64,000 bases of DNA from Passalora sequoiae (Eukaryota; Ascomycota; Dothideomycetes; Mycosphaerellales; Mycosphaerellaceae). Below are positions 45,901 to 56,936 of this stretch, one piece after another. The stretch spans positions 124,001-188,000 of the forward strand of contig WSQC01000026.1 in assembly GCA_013248845.1 (NCBI GenBank), in the 5' to 3' direction. The position numbers and the translations under genes were made by a program. Under the pieces are notes generated by a model. It ran no database searches and had not been told where the DNA came from. It worked only from the letters and a program-made list of their open reading frames with translations. Every line of letters starts with the position of its first letter. The stretch's first letter is position 1.

Positions 45901-46679
45901 TGCGGCACTGCGGATGAGCAAGTGGTTTTTTGGACTGATGCTGGCTGGCGATCGAGTGCGTGTTCGATGTGCAAATCATCGTCTCATCACCAAGCATGAT
46001 GATTATTGAATATACGTACATGTAAATCATTAGAGATGCGAGATGGCGGGCTGGCGGGCTGCCTCGGCTGAAAAGTGACGCTACACTTTGAACACCCTCC
46101 GTCCAAACATGTAATATCCATATTCTGCAAACTTCGACAGGCAACAAAAGGCTCGACCCAGAAGAAGCATCCTAACCGATCGCGCGGCTCGTGGTTCCAC
46201 TTGCTTTGCGCCAAGCTGCTAAATCAGCACACGCATTTTCCTTGCACGTTGCCATGCCTCAGTCCTATCATTGGCTGCGCTATAGGTTCAACTTCGATAC
46301 ATCTGGCCGCACTACTGCAGGTGGAAAAGAAGTGGGATGTGGGCAGCTAATAACCTGATAAGCTAAGCGCATCGTCTTAGTCCCAAGCATCGCGCATTAG
46401 TAGAGCGTCCAGAAGCCGCTGCGAACAAAGTCAACAATCAGCTCGTCCGCCGACCCTCGTTGCGAAGGCTGAACTACCCGCCCAAGCACGGACATAGACG
46501 GCTCTCATTTGCGCTGGGCTTCATCTCTGCACCTGCACCTGCACCTGGTCTTTTTTTGATAAAAAGCCTTGGGTCGCTGCCAATCCCATTTCCAAGCCCG
46601 CACCAAGTCATTCCCTCTTCTTGGCTGGAGTCGTAGTCCTTCCACTACCCAAGACTACTCCTCTGCAGCTCATCGCGCC
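42935..46679. other. 3.7-kb gene-poor interval
   Basis: No convincing protein gene is seen. It contains a 21-bp minisatellite at 43543-43670 and, near 43048 and 43098, a short duplicated segment with TTTCTGCTCGTTGCTGGT. A CACGTT at 46245-46250 resembles a low-affinity Pho4-type site 430 bp upstream of the phosphate transporter. The remainder is ordinary unique sequence with short frames. Confidence 0.5.
43543..43670. repeat. Minisatellite, 21-bp unit, about six copies
   Basis: The unit TTGTAGTCGCAAGGACTGTA plus one T is repeated in direct tandem about six times. The three central copies are identical and the flanking copies differ at a few positions. Because 21 is a multiple of three, both strands show artificial repeated peptides (ARTVFVV on plus), which should not be taken as coding. 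Confidence 0.9.
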
Positions 46680-48485
46680 ATGGCTGCCAGGACTGCTGGA
46701 GGCAACTCCGCCTTCCACAACTTCCACAACGACTACGCACACATTGCCGACCCCAACGAGCGTCGACGACTGGCCCTCGCCGAGATCGACAAGGCGCCCT
46801 TCGGCTGGTACCACGTTCGTGCCTGTGCCGTCGCGGGTATCGGTTTCTTCACCGACGCCTACGACATCTTCGCCATCGGTATCGTCACCACCTGCTTGGG
46901 TATCGTCTACTGGCAACAGGATGGCGGCAAGATTCCAGTCCACGCAGACACCGCCATCAAGGTCTCGACATCGGGAGGTACCGTCATCGGACAGCTGGGT
47001 TTCGGTTTCCTCGCCGACGTCGTCGGTCGAAAGCGAATGTACGGTCTCGAGTTGATCGTCATCATCTTCGCCACCCTCGCACAGGCCTTGACTTCGGACT
47101 CCCCATCCATTTCGCTCGTCGGCGCCATAATCTTCTGGCGTGTGCTGATGGGTATTGGTATCGGTGGTGGTATGTATCGACTTCATCACTACCGACGTGA
47201 CATGACTCGTTAACCTCCTTCCGCAGACTACCCACTCTCCAGTATCATCACCTCCGAATTCGCCACCACCAAGTGGAGAGGCGCCATGATGGGCGCCGTC
47301 TTCGCCATGCAGGGCTTTGGCCAGTTCGGTGCTGGTATCGTTGCTCTCATCGCCGTCGCTGGCTTCCAGGATTCTCTCTCCAGTGCTGTGGCACGTGGCA
47401 CGGGCGCCAATGCTGTCACCGCTCAGGCTGCTTGTGACGGCGTCTGCTTGGTCGCCGTCGACAAGATCTGGCGTATCATCATCGGAATGGGTGCCGTCCC
47501 GGGATGCATTGCCCTCTATTTCCGTCTCACCATTCCCGAGACTCCTCGATACACCTTCGATGTCTCTCGTGACGTCGTCAAGGCCGGCTCCGATGTGAAG
47601 GCGTACCTCAGCGGAACTGCCGAGGGTGTTCCCGACGAAATCAACCGTGTCACCACTATGCGCGACGCCGCGCCCGCACTCGATGTTCCCAAGCCATCGT
47701 GGAGAGACTTCGGCAAGCACGTCGGACGCTGGAAGTACGGCAAGATCCTCCTCGGTACGGCCTTCTCATGGTTCACGCTCGATGTTGCCTTCTACGGTCT
47801 GGGTCTCAACAACTCCACCATTCTGCAGGCGATTGGCTACGGGACGGGCCACAACGCCTACGACTTCCTCTACAACATCGCCGTGGGTAACATCATCTTG
47901 GTCTGCGCGGGTGCCATTCCGGGCTACTGGGTCACCGTGGCACTGGTCGACACGGTTGGTCGCAAGCCCATCCAGATCATGGGCTTCACCATCCTCACCA
48001 TCCTCTTCTGCATCATGGGGTTCGCCTACCACAAGATTGGCACCGGCGGTCTCCTCGCCTGCTACGTCCTCTCTCAATTCTTCTTCAACTTCGGCCCGAA
48101 CGCCACCACCTTCATCGTCCCGGGCGAGTGTTTCCCAACTCGCTACCGATCCACCTGCCACGGTATCTCCGCCGCCTCCGGGAAAATTGGCTCAATCATC
48201 GCACAGGCCGCCATCGCCCCGCTCCGTACCCGCGGTGCCACCAAGACCAACGCCTCGCCTTGGCTCAACCACGTCTTGGAAATCTTCGCCCTCTTCATGT
48301 TGCTGGGTATCTTCTCGTCCCTTCTCATTCCCGAAACGCAGCGCAAGACCCTCGAGCAGCTGGCTGGTGAGGTTCCCGGTACGCCCGAATACGACCCTGA
48401 GCTTGCTGGCATTGTTCACCGCACTCCCTCGGAACCGTCATCGGGCGAGCACATCTCCACGGAGAAGGGTGACCACAATGTCTGA
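46680..48485 (+). CDS. PHO84: High-affinity inorganic phosphate transporter, Pho84-like
   Basis: Exons 46680-47169 and 47227-48485 (57-nt intron, GTATGT donor, CGCAG acceptor) give 582 residues with about twelve membrane helices and a central cytosolic loop. Family marks are GIGFFTDAYDIFAIGIV in helix 1 (the FFTDAYDIF motif with phosphate-site Asp), GQLGFGFLADVVGRKRMYG (MFS loop), RVLMGIGIGGDYPLSS across the splice join, and GPNATTFIVPGECFPTRYRS. Pho84-type carriers are plasma-membrane phosphate:proton symporters induced by phosphate starvation. The start at 46680 (MAARTAGGNSAFHNFHNDY) fits the family; an upstream in-frame ATG at 46569 would add 37 unrelated residues. Codon use is strongly C-biased, as expected for high expression. 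Confidence 0.96.
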
Positions 48486-49208
48486 GATCTTAGATGATTG
48501 TGTCTCTTGTACTTTATGTTGGAACGACTATCGCTAGAATGAAAACAAACTTCATGTACATGCATGAGTGGCACGACAGATGATTGTCTTTAGCGATATT
48601 CCCCCTGTACTCTTATGTCCTGATGAGCACCCTCGTTTCACAGTGTCACCGACTAGGCAAGTGTATTGTGAGTCGTGAGATCACATGCCTGAAATCGTGA
48701 CTCCACCCACACACAGACATCGTCACTCTTGCCCGCTATGTCATGCCCGCCATACCATGCCCGCCATGCCATACTATATATACTATACCATACCAAGCTC
48801 ACTATCCCTTCCTGTCCAGTCCCGCCCAGTCCAGTCCTATCCTATCCCACCCCCCAGTCCTCAACCCCAACACCAACACCAACACCAAAAGACAGCGCCA
48901 CGACCTCGTAATCAATCAATCAATCAAACCACACGAACAACAATCAAGAGTCCAAGTCCTCCAACGCCACTACCCCATCAAATCAAACCTAGAAACCCAA
49001 CCCAACCCAAACCACCCTAACATCTAACATTCCATATCCATTTCCATTTCCATTTCCCGCGCTACCTAGGTAGTCCATTTCCAGCGCCATGAGCGGGGGA
49101 GGGAGACCCCTTGAAGCAAAAAGAAAAGACTCGGATCGATCATTTCTAATCAATCAACATGAATCATTCGTTCATTCATTCTTTCCAGGTTTTCACACTA
49201 CAGCCCGT

Positions 49209-49231
49209 GGGGGGGGGGGGGGGGGGGGGGG
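49209..49231. repeat. Homopolymer G tract, 23 nt
   Basis: An uninterrupted run of 23 G on the plus strand. The exact length is likely uncertain in the assembly because of slippage. Confidence 0.9.
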
Positions 49232-49270
49232 TCCTCTGTTGATGAGAATAGACGAAGAATTTACGAAGAA

Positions 49271-49292
49271 TATATATATATATATATATATA
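49271..49292. repeat. TA dinucleotide microsatellite, 11 units
   Basis: Eleven uninterrupted TA units, 40 bp downstream of the G tract. Length is probably variable between isolates. Confidence 0.9.
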
Positions 49293-49626
49293 AGCGGTTA
49301 GTTAGTTAGAGGGGCAAATATATGTATAAGTACAGATAATACAGAATCAGGAAATGTCATCGTCTCGAACACGAGATTTGAAGGGTCGTCCAGGTTCTTT
49401 CTCAAGCAAGTCATATAGGTAGGAGGTTCCAAGGTTCATTTCTCCACTCCAGCTTTCCGACGCTATCAAAGTTACGGAGCACCTAGGCAGTACCTTATCA
49501 TCCTCTCATCCATAAGGCGTCGCCGCAGACTATTGTCTCTCCTAACCTATCTGCCTGACCACTCATCCGCAACCGTCCTGTACACCTAAGCCTGGCATCC
49601 TCTTCTCGGCCCGAGGATCATCGTTC

Positions 49627-52163
49627 TTAGACCTCCGACAGAGAACTATCGATCCTCCTCTCATCCCTCAACCTCCCAAGCTTCCTCACAGCCTCATCAA
49701 GCGGAACAAGCTCCCCAAGCTTCTGCGTAGCCGGATCATCACGGTTCCTAATATTGACCGCCCGATTCTCCTTCTCCTGCGCACCAACCACGAAAATGAA
49801 GTTATACTGCTGCAATTGACCAGTACGGATTTTCTTCTGCATGGTATTGCCCGTAATGTCAATATCGACATGCATGCGTTGCGCGCGAAAGATTTTCTGC
49901 AATTCAATGACGTAGTCGTTGGCCGAGGGCATGACGGGCACGATGAGAATCTGTCGAGGTGAGAGCCAGAAAGGCCACTTGCCTCCGAAGTGCTCGATGA
50001 GGATAGCGATGAAGCGCTCGAAAGATCCGTATATGGCACGATGGATCATGACTGGGCGTTGACAACCTGGAGTGAGCTCGCGACGATATGAAGCTTCGCT
50101 CTTGGGTGCTGCTGATGAGTCTGGCTGCGCGTCTGGCGCAGAGCGGATGACAAGCTTCTCTTCGCTCTTCTCGCCGTCGGCAGCCTTCGGTGCTTCAGCT
50201 GCTGCCTTGGCATCTCCATTGACTTGTGCCTCGGCTTTGACTGACGCGACTGCCTTCTCTTCTGATCGATACTCGAGGTTGAACTGTTGTGGTAGCTGGA
50301 AATCGAGCTGAATGGTTGCGCACTGAAACTCCCGTCGAAGGGCATCGCTGATAGTGATGTCGATCTTCGGGCCGTAGAAGGCGCCATCACCCGGGTTGAG
50401 CTCCCACTGAGTGCCGGTCTTCTCCTTGAACTCATCGAGGGCCTTGGTGAGCTGTGCTTCTGCGCGATCCCAGGTGGCAACATCACCCAAGTGACCCTCA
50501 GGTCTGGTGGAGAGCTTCATTCTGAACTTGAAGCCAAAGAGACCGTACACAGCGGTCATGAGATCAAAGAGCCCTTCAATCTCTTGTCCAACTTGTGCTT
50601 CGGTGCAGAAAATGTGGGTATCGTCTTGCACGAAACGTCGTACACGGGTCAATCCACTCAATGCTCCAGATGCTTCGTTTCGATGCAGCACACCAAACTC
50701 TGCCATGCGTATCGGTAGTTCTCGGTAGCTTCGCTCGCCGTGACCGAAGATGATGCAGTGACCTGGACAATTCATAGGCTTCAACGCCCACTGGTTCTTC
50801 TCGACGTCGAAGGTGAACATGTCGTCCTTGTAGTGCTGCCAGTGGCCGGACTGCTTCCACAGAGCTGAATCGTACATGTTTGGGGATTGTACTTCTTGGT
50901 ACTCCCGCTTCCAGTACTCTTCGCGAATGTACGACTGCAGTGCGTTAAAGATGATCATGCCGCGTGGCAGCCAGAAGGCAGAACCGGGCGACATTTGGTC
51001 GAAGAAGAACAGCTCCTGGTCGAGACCAATCTTTCGATGATCTCGCTTGGCGGCCTCTTCCAGCATGTGCTTGTGCTCGTCCAGTTGTTTCTTGTCGGGA
51101 AATGATACACCATAAATGCGCTGCAGACTGTCGTTCTTCGCGTCACCGAGAAAGTAGCTGGCAGAGTTCTTCATGATCTCGAATGCCTTTATTCGTCCAG
51201 TATGTTCGACGTGTGGACCTCTGCAGAGATCGATGAGAGGTCCGTTCCGGTACACAGTGGTGGAAGTGCCGTCAGGGATCTTGTCCTTGATGATGTGCTG
51301 CTTGTATTTGTTGTAGGAGAACATATCGAGTAGCTCCTCCTTGGTCAGAGTGAGGCGTTCGAACTTCTGCTTCTCCTTGGTGATCTTCTCGACAATCTGC
51401 TTGAGTGGTTTGTGATCGGCCTCTGAGACTGCAGCCATGTCGGGCAGTGCCATTTCGTAGTAGAAGCCATCGTCAACCGGCGGACCAATGCATAGCGAGC
51501 AGCCGAATCTCCGCTCTGATGCCTCGCCGAGAATGTGTGCACTGCTGTGCCAGAAGACCTTCTTCCCTTCTGGGTGCTCAAAGTCAAGCAATTCAAGCTT
51601 GCAGCTCTTTTCCAGAGGTCGAGGGAGATCCCACCTACCATTGATTGATTGTCAGTGCACCACCTTCCTCAGGCATCGCATACCTCTTCGAAGATGTATG
51701 TCACTTACAGCTCCCCATCTACTCGTGCAATGACTGTGCGCTCGTACAGACTCTTACTGATATCACGTGCGATCTGTGCTGGAGTGGTCTCCCAGCTCTT
51801 GCCATGCACCTCCTTACCATCTCCTACAGTCACGGTGATGTTTTCACGAGGTTGCTTCGCTACCCATTCGTCGTATTCTGCTCGTCGCTTGTCGAAGAGG
51901 GCGTTTCGACTAGCAAAGAAGTCCGGAGGCGGATTCAACTCGAGTGGTCGAGCATCACCAGTCGCTTCCTTCTTGTCTTTCTTTTCCTTCGGAGCCATGC
52001 TTGTTGTAAAAGCGTTATAGCGGTTCGAAGCACATGCGGGTCGCAGGAAGGAAGTCGCTTTCGTGCGTGGTCGTTGTTGTTGTTGTTGTTGTTGCCGTTG
52101 CAGTAGTGAGAGAGTCGCTCGCGCCTGGTGTTGTAGTATCCGAAACAGCATACAGCAGAACAA
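49627..52163 (-). CDS. THS1: Threonyl-tRNA synthetase with optional mitochondrial leader
   Basis: Exons 52163-51709 and 51634-49627 (74-nt intron) give up to 820 residues. A TGS-like domain (ENITVTVGDGKEVHG) comes first, then the editing domain with HSSAH (181-185). The class II core follows with HRNEASGALSGLTRVRRFVQ as motif 2, and the anticodon-binding domain closes the protein with GQLQQYNFIFVVGAQEKENR. An Ala/Glu/Lys-rich insert of about 60 residues (around 600-665) sits in the catalytic domain. Two starts are visible. Met1 opens a basic, Arg/Gln-rich leader with seven consecutive Gln that resembles a mitochondrial presequence; Met56 (at 51998, MAPKEKKDKKE) is the normal cytosolic start. 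One gene could thus supply both compartments. Confidence 0.95.
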
Positions 52164-52709
52164 GAGGAACGACTCACACTTTTATATGACTCCTTCCTGA
52201 CTGACTCCAAAGCAGAGGACGGGAACACGCGAAAGCCACGCGAAAAGTGTGGAGGAATACCAGGTGGCCGATGCCCCGCGCTAGAGCAGCCTTTACCGAA
52301 ACTCAATTCATAGTACGTACTCAATCGCTTCCGTCAGAACGAAGCATATATTATCCTCAGCATATTACCTATTTCTATATTAGCTGGCAGATGAGACATC
52401 TGTACAATTCAGGCGTGTATCCCACCAGCGACTGCCCAAGCCTCACTTCATCCCATGCAATCCTGTCGTCGTACATGCGTTACGACTGTCCCATCAGCTC
52501 CCTTCTGCGTTGCAACACTGCATCTACCACCAGGTGCATCATCAGTTCCGAACCAAGATGCACCCTGGAGGCTCTCCAGATGTGTCATGTACAATGCCAG
52601 CATCTCGAACAGCATGCCTCGCGAAGCCGTGAAGAAGTTTTCAGTCACAACCTTCCCGTAGCAATGAAGTTGATATACAGACCATTCTCCCATTCTCCCA
52701 TCACCATCA
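52164..52709. other. Intergenic interval, 0.5 kb
   Basis: Promoter of the threonyl-tRNA synthetase gene (near 52164) and 3' flank of the serine hydrolase gene. No further feature was recognised. Confidence 0.55.
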
Positions 52710-54081
52710 TCACAACTTCCCCCTCCCGCCCTTAAACCCCTCCATGACCGCCCTCTCAAACCCCGCATACATCTTAAACGACTCCCTATCCCCCGGAGGC
52801 ACCAGCTGCGAAAAATAACACCCACAGATCCCATCCTGGGGACTAATCCACCAAAACAGATTCGGATACCCACCCCACTGCATGCCCCCAGGACTCCTTC
52901 CCGTCGTCGGCACCGTCTCCAGATTCAATATCCCGCCTAATCCGAAATCGACCTTCAAGCCAGGCGGTATGTTTCCCGCCAACCCGAACGACGCGGGGTT
53001 GGCGTGCATTCGTCGCAGGTGCTTTGGGTCGTGGAGGTGGGGTTGGAACATGTATTCCACGGTCCGCGGCTGCAAGAGTTTGCCGTCGTTGCGGAGGAGG
53101 GAGATGAGGACTTTGATATAATCGTTCGCGGTGCTAGCGAGGCCGCCTCCGCCGTGGTGGCGCACGGGGCTATGAGGTGGTCGATCGGAAGTCGTGTTTT
53201 GGGGACGGAGTTTGCCCCCTTCGTCGCGGGTCGTCATGCCTGCTATGCGGGGGATGAGATCGGGCCGGGTCATGGGTTCAAAGGTCGTGGAGGTCATGGC
53301 TAAGGGCTCAAAGATGTGTTTGTGCATGAACTGCTCGAGGGTGAGGGAAGTGGCGCGTTCGACGGCGAGACCTGCCCAGTCGATGCCGTATCCGTAGGTC
53401 CAGAAAGTTTCTGGGTCGAACATCAGAGGGACGCGGTAGGCATGCGAGACTTCTGTGCGATCTTTGTGGGACTTTTTGATCCCGCGGTCGCGGAGGTCTT
53501 TGTTGGACCATTGACGCCAGGATAGGAGGCGATCGTGCATGAATTCGTAGCTGATGCCGGAGGAGTGAGTGAGGAGATTGCGGAGGGTGATTTTGCCTCT
53601 TGAGGGCCTGAGGACTGGGTGCTTGTTGCCAGTGCCATCGTCTTTCATTTTCTCCAGCACCTGGATATTTTCGAATTCTGGTAGGATGGTGGTGGTGACA
53701 TCATCGTCGAGCTTGAGCAAACCGTCCTCGACACACTTCATGACTGAAATGGTAGTCAACAGTTTGGTCATGGAGGCGATCCAGCATACTGTGTCCGGTC
53801 CAAAGGGCTTCTCGATTCGTGGAGCCCCTGTCGCAGGTTTCGTTTGTCCCTGCGTGCCTTCTGACGGTTGTCGCATTTGCCATATTGGGCTGTTGATGTA
53901 TGAGCCGGACGATACACCATGGAGGATATTGCCTTGCGCAGTCGTCAATTAATTGTTGCAGAGGTGGCAAAGTACACATACCATTTTTGTCAGCCGCGAT
54001 GACACAAGTACCAGGCAGGACGCCTTTGGTGGTCGCTTCGTGCAGCGTTCTGTCGAATTCGTCCATATGTGGCGAAGACAT
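52710..54081 (-). CDS. Beta-lactamase-like serine hydrolase / transesterase
   Basis: Exons 54081-53982 and 53932-52710 (49-nt intron, GTATGT donor) give 440 residues. The serine-dependent beta-lactamase fold is marked by the SxxK motif in WIASMTKLLT (Ser87, Lys90), by LRNLLTHSSGISYEF, by FWTYGYGIDWAGLAVE (the second, Tyr-type motif), and by VRHHGGGGLASTANDYIKVL. This is the family of class C beta-lactamases, EstB-type esterases and LovD-like acyltransferases. Fungal members hydrolyse or transfer small acyl groups; the substrate is not readable. There is no signal peptide, so a cytosolic enzyme is expected. It lies 245 bp downstream of an NLR-type gene on the same strand, but no functional link is shown. 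Confidence 0.88.
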
Positions 54082-54326
54082 CTAACACAGATTTCGGCCA
54101 GCAGCAGCATGAGAGCAAATTGCATTGTTGACTCGAGACGGAAGTGTTGCAGGTTGTCGGTACCACATTACCCGTACCCATCGTGCCTCGGCATTGTCCA
54201 ATGACCCGAACAGGCAGGTCTTGCTTACGCCAAGTGTTCGTGCTGAGAGCTAGCAGCAGATCAAACCATTTCCGAGCTGGGTATCAATAGCATTATATAC
54301 ATACATTACGACATTCTTGCCCAGCA

Positions 54327-56936
54327 TCACATACTCAGCGACCTGACCGCCAGCGAGCTATCGGCATGTCCCCATGTTTGCGAAGGTTCGCCAAACAACA
54401 TCAACATGCTCTGACTTCGAAGATATTCTGCTACCTGCACATGTCCACGTCCTTCCTGCGCCTCGGCTTGCTCGATAGCATGATCAAGCGGTGTCTTTCC
54501 TTCCCGATCTTTCGAGTTGAGAGTACGACCGATGAGATCTGCTTCGAGAAGAAGTGCCACCACTTTGATGCCGCCGGCCAAAGCAGCTGCATGTAAAGGC
54601 AGCCGACCATCACGGTCTTTAGTTAGTATCGCAGCATTGTCGAGATCAGCGTTAAGCAGTAGCTTGGTCATTGCGGCGTCTTCTGTGTATACTGCTCGAT
54701 GCAATGGCGTCTCGCCATCACGGTCCTGAGCACGCAATGTAGACTTGCCGAAATCTGCCTTGAGCAGCACTCTGGCAATATCATATTCGCCAGCGCTCAC
54801 CGCAATATGTAGAGGCACTTGCCCCAGCCGGTCTGCAGCGATCAGAGTCGATCTTGCCGTGTCCGCTTTGACGAGTAGCTTAACAACCTTGAGATGTCCT
54901 TCCCTCGCAGCAAAATGAAGTGCGGTCTGGTTGTCCGTGTCTCGTATCACGACATCGTCATCGTGCTGGATGCAGTACTTCACCACATCGAGCAGGCCTA
55001 CTTCTGCTGCTCCATGTAAAAGGTTACTCCAACGACTCTTGAGTTCATGGTAGATCGCCTCAGCGTCAGGCAATTCTTCTGTCCAAAAGACTCGTTCTTT
55101 GGTGCCAGGCGCGGGCTCAATTCCCGTCTCGTCATATTGTATAGCGGCCTGGAAAAGATGAAGTCCATCGTCTAGACTAAGCCGCCGCAAAAGCAGCTTG
55201 ACGAGATGACGGAAAATTAGGTCGGAACCTTCCGCGATAGCAATCTTCGCTGTCTCGAACAGTAGTTCCGCCTCTCTACTGTGTAGCTTGAGCAGTGGGA
55301 GCACGTAGCTTGGCAGCACTCGCATCTGTTTCCAGGCGCCAGCAGTTGACCAAGTTGCAGTCGCGTATTGGAGGAATGTAATTTGCTTGTTGGTGATGGG
55401 CACATAGCCCGCGGTGCTCGCCATATCGCTTGATCGCGGCGAGAATGCACTGTCTGACTGTGAGTCTTTCCTGTATATCACACTATCCCGCGATTTGCTG
55501 GGGAGATCTGCGCGACTCTTGGCTAGTCTGACCATCCGTCGGACGTCTGACGATACTTTGCACAGCTCGGGAGTCGCGAGATATGCGGCGCACGCTCTCG
55601 CTAGCCGCTCGGACGCCTTGGCGTAGGTTGTGTTGTAGCGCCGTAGCCGATGCGGCACATCTGGGCCTACCAGAAAATCGGCAACTGACTGATGAACGAA
55701 CTCGATGGTTGCATGATGCCCTCTGCCATTGAAACGAAGCAGTAGCGCGCAACACTTGATGCTGGCCTTGAGCTCGTCAATCTGAGCATCGCTCGGCATG
55801 AGCTGCCTCTCGCAATTCTGGCTTTCTCGATAGAACAAAGCTATGGCGAGCTCGGCAAGCGTTAGTGGTCGCGATGCGCCAAGGACATAGTGCAGGATAC
55901 ACTCGCAGATCTCAGTATCTTCCGGCTCAATCCTACGCAATATCCGAGCGTAAAGGTCTTTCAGCGTGCCCGTAAACCTCTTGAGCTTGCGCACGATGAG
56001 GTCCTCGTTCGTCTCCGCAACACATCTTAGTACGAGGGATATCCAAAGAAAAGTCCCGCCATTCTTCGCTACAAGCTGTGCTTGCACAGCTTTACGAGTG
56101 TCGTACGACCAGCCCCTCGAGTCTCCCACCGTATCGACTTCCTCACTGATCAGTTTGTTGAGATCGGACCCCACACTGGCGGGACTCATGGTGATCACCG
56201 ACATCCAATCTAGCTTCCTGCGTCCTGAAACGCAGAAGCCTAGATCCCAGGCGTGTGGCCTTGTCAGCACACATAACCGCCAGTGATGCGTTTTCACGCC
56301 AAGTCCAGATCGCAGTAATTCTCCCAGCCTGCGCACCAATGTCCTTCGCATCGGCATCTCGCAGTTGTCCAAAGAGTCAAGCAGGAGAGTCAATTGTCCG
56401 ACCCTCGGGTCTTGCACAACCCTTACGAACAGGAACCACAGTGACTCAAATTCGTCGAAGCCTGCCGTCCCATGCACTTCCCAAAGTCGGTAGGCATGAT
56501 CGAATAGTTGTGGTTTCCGGGTCAGAATCTGATGTAACAGGCCTTTCAGTATAGATACAGCTGTTCTCCGATTCGGTTCTGCATGGTTGCAGAAAAAATA
56601 TGCCAGCGTCGAATGGTCGACTTCCGCTGCTGTTGTAATCCGCTCAATGAGGAAGGTTGCCATGGCAGTCTTGCCAATACCTGGTTCTCCCACGACCATG
56701 AGCAGCTGCGGCGTCCCTTCGTTGCGCCATGCAATGTATTCCGGGCTCTCCGTGATCCATTCACAGCTCCCTTCGATACGTCCAGCTCGGCGGCGATTCC
56801 GAGCCCTGATGAGGTCCTTCTGCGGATCTGTTACGAAAAGTGCTTGCAGGATCTCTTGAGCTGCCTCTTGAGCCCCCGCTGTACTGTCGTCCTCATCGGA
56901 GGCATCATGGCCTCGAGATAGCAAAAACCTAGCCAT
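54327..56936 (-). CDS. NACHT-ankyrin NLR-type STAND protein lacking an effector domain
   Basis: A single open frame of 869 residues. After about 55 residues comes SCEWITESPEYIAW, the usual lead-in to fungal NACHT domains, then Walker A GEPGIGKT (83-90) and Walker B TLLLDSLD (183-190) with a typical VLTRPH sensor-type stretch. A winged-helix region follows (residues about 330-440; HYVLGASRPLTLAELAIAL). The C-terminal 200 residues hold about six ankyrin repeats (NQTALHFAAREGHLKVVKLL, DRDGETPLHRAV and others). Fungal NLRs of this build control heterokaryon incompatibility or other cell-death responses, usually through an N-terminal HET, PNP, lipase or prion-forming domain; none is present here. 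Either the effector is in another gene, or the N-terminus is truncated or has an unseen upstream exon. Confidence 0.9.
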   Translation of the reverse strand: MARFLLSRGHDASDEDDSTAGAQEAAQEILQALFVTDPQKDLIRARNRRRAGRIEGSCEWITESPEYIAWRNEGTPQLLMVVGEPGIGKTAMATFLIERITTAAEVDHSTLAYFFCNHAEPNRRTAVSILKGLLHQILTRKPQLFDHAYRLWEVHGTAGFDEFESLWFLFVRVVQDPRVGQLTLLLDSLDNCEMPMRRTLVRRLGELLRSGLGVKTHHWRLCVLTRPHAWDLGFCVSGRRKLDWMSVITMSPASVGSDLNKLISEEVDTVGDSRGWSYDTRKAVQAQLVAKNGGTFLWISLVLRCVAETNEDLIVRKLKRFTGTLKDLYARILRRIEPEDTEICECILHYVLGASRPLTLAELAIALFYRESQNCERQLMPSDAQIDELKASIKCCALLLRFNGRGHHATIEFVHQSVADFLVGPDVPHRLRRYNTTYAKASERLARACAAYLATPELCKVSSDVRRMVRLAKSRADLPSKSRDSVIYRKDSQSDSAFSPRSSDMASTAGYVPITNKQITFLQYATATWSTAGAWKQMRVLPSYVLPLLKLHSREAELLFETAKIAIAEGSDLIFRHLVKLLLRRLSLDDGLHLFQAAIQYDETGIEPAPGTKERVFWTEELPDAEAIYHELKSRWSNLLHGAAEVGLLDVVKYCIQHDDDVVIRDTDNQTALHFAAREGHLKVVKLLVKADTARSTLIAADRLGQVPLHIAVSAGEYDIARVLLKADFGKSTLRAQDRDGETPLHRAVYTEDAAMTKLLLNADLDNAAILTKDRDGRLPLHAAALAGGIKVVALLLEADLIGRTLNSKDREGKTPLDHAIEQAEAQEGRGHVQVAEYLRSQSMLMLFGEPSQTWGHADSSLAVRSLSM

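Larger units (their letters stand above)
48486..49626. other. Intergenic interval with simple repeats
   Basis: This lies between the 3' ends of PHO84 and the threonyl-tRNA synthetase. It contains CCATTT-type hexamer repeats near 49031-49058, a homopolymer G tract and a TA tract (listed separately). No gene is supported; the Pro/Thr/His-rich plus-strand frames reflect C-rich simple sequence. Confidence 0.6.

Noticed and set aside
46245..46250. CACGTT as a Pho4 site for the phosphate transporter
   Set aside because: A single low-affinity hexamer 430 bp upstream is expected by chance, so it is not called as a regulatory feature.
46608..47720. 370-residue minus-strand open frame rich in Asp, Gly and Ser
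   Set aside because: It is antisense to the Pho84-like gene. The high GC third-position bias of the real gene keeps the antisense frame open, and it crosses the real intron.
52882..53525. Plus-strand frames opposite the serine hydrolase
   Set aside because: Antisense shadows without motifs; the minus strand carries the intact SxxK family signature.
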